From Sycobia sp. Sy_11 (lineage: Eukaryota; Arthropoda; Insecta; Hymenoptera; Epichrysomallidae): DNA of 64,000 nt. This document shows positions 63,185 through 64,000 of the stretch, one piece after another. A model generated the notes under the pieces. That model searched no databases and was not told where the DNA came from. It was given only the letters and a program-made list of their open reading frames with translations. The stretch is taken from positions 1,787,001 through 1,851,000 of the forward strand of contig JACCIC010000005.1 in NCBI GenBank assembly GCA_018907035.1, given 5' to 3'. Both the position numbers and the translations under genes were made by a program. Each line of letters begins with the position of its first letter. The first letter of the stretch is position 1.

Positions 63185-64000
63185 TCGCTCCCTCGTCCGC
63201 AAACGCCGATGCGCGGATGATGCGCGCGCCAGCGGCCCGGCCCGAACCTGTGCCGGCGCTCGGCCGTGGCAGCGCGCGAGCGCGCGCCTCAGACACGCCG
63301 TGTCCCTCGCGTGGACAGCATCGCACCCGTGAGGAGAATCGCCGTTTGCCGCTCATTCCGCCTCGTTCGCGCTGTTAATACACGCGCTGGCTTTGTCGCT
63401 TCTCGCCCCCTCCCGGCCCCACCCCTCTGGCGCGGAGTCTCGTCTTCGAGGACGGCCGAGCCAGGATTCGTATTGCGGTTGTCCGGGTGTGACGGGGGTG
63501 TTCTCGACCCTTCCACCCCCCCCCGCCTGCGCGGTCGTAGAGAATTCGGAGGAATCGCGTGCCAAGTGTGACCGATAACCCGGTCGAAGCGGTACACTTC
63601 GATATATAAGTATATGTAGACACGTGTATGTACATGTAAACGTAGGTGTGTCGCTGGAATCGATGGAACTTCCTGGCCGATGCCCGTGAAGAGGAGGGAA
63701 GGCCCTGGGGCGCCCGGTCGGGGCTAATTGATTCACGGAGCGAGGTTTTCGCGCCGATGAGGCTGCTGGTCCAGAGCTGACCCCGAGGACTCCTACAGGC
63801 TCTGCGCACGGGTGAGTTGTCAGGCCGAATTTTGTTTTCCATACGCGCATTGATGTATACTTTTGTGCGTGTGTGCGTGTGTGGATCTGTGTGTATAGGT
63901 TGCGATTCATCGGAAAGCTCGCGAGACGAGCGCTTCGATTTCGTGCTTGTGTCAAATATGATCACTCGCGGGCGATAACATAAAAACATTGCATACTCGA
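63184..64000. other. GC-rich island at the right edge
   Basis: CpG-rich, with a C8 run near 63516. A consensus donor-like GGTGAGTT lies at 63810-63817 after an open stretch, so a 5' exon of a gene to the right is possible, but no protein or start is recognised. Confidence 0.3.

Noticed and set aside
1..64000. CRISPR arrays, operons or bacterial insertion sequences
   Set aside because: Gene structure and repeats are those of an animal nuclear genome; the tandem arrays lack unique spacers of constant length.

Overview
The window looks like nuclear DNA of an insect, most likely a hymenopteran (ant, wasp or bee relative). The reasons are split, intron-containing genes with GT-AG junctions, two tandem antigen-5-like (CAP family) genes, a nuclear mitochondrial complex I gene, decayed mariner and LINE elements, a tRNA-derived SINE, and very dense dinucleotide microsatellites. 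Nothing suggests a bacterium or an organelle. The order is inferred from the CAP sequences and the repeat style, not proven.

All recognisable genes lie in the first 13 kb. At 347-762 (+) are the last two coding exons of one antigen-5-like gene; its 5' exons are outside the window. At 7976-10333 (+) is a second antigen-5-like gene. I reconstructed it as five exons whose phases join into one 232-residue reading frame. Tail to tail with it, at 10956-12759 (-), is a four-exon gene for NDUFS7, the 20-kDa iron-sulfur subunit of NADH:ubiquinone oxidoreductase, with all four N2-cluster cysteines. The 7 kb between the CAP genes holds two full copies of a tRNA-derived SINE, both with target-site duplications. 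An older partial copy of the same SINE lies upstream, near 120-243.

From about 13 kb to 64 kb I find no host gene. This stretch is a mosaic of AT-rich DNA, GC-rich CpG-bearing islands (about 15.4-15.8, 17.4-18.6, 25.0-26.4, 35.8-36.6, 37.6-38.5, 40.4-41.2, 45.8-46.2, 50.5-52.4, 55.0-55.9, 57.5-58.4 and 62.9-63.9 kb), (AT)n, (GA/CT)n, (CA)n, GATA and poly-C tracts, and mobile-element remains. The recognisable elements are a mariner fossil inside NDUFS7 intron 2, a foldback MITE at 19.8-20.0 kb, a frameshifted mariner at 20.3-20.96 kb, and a dead non-LTR retrotransposon at 41.7-44.06 kb lying between two (AT)n arrays. There are also three unnamed repeat families, called R1, R2 and R3 here.

The points most worth a second look are these. 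R1 and R2 are adjacent at 30.5-31.6 kb but are split by 3.8 kb of genes at 9.0-13.8 kb. A degenerate tandem array with a period of about 33 bp lies at 18.85-19.5 kb. The R3 family carries a hammerhead-like core. Both CAP genes lack the histidine usually seen in the GHYTQ motif.
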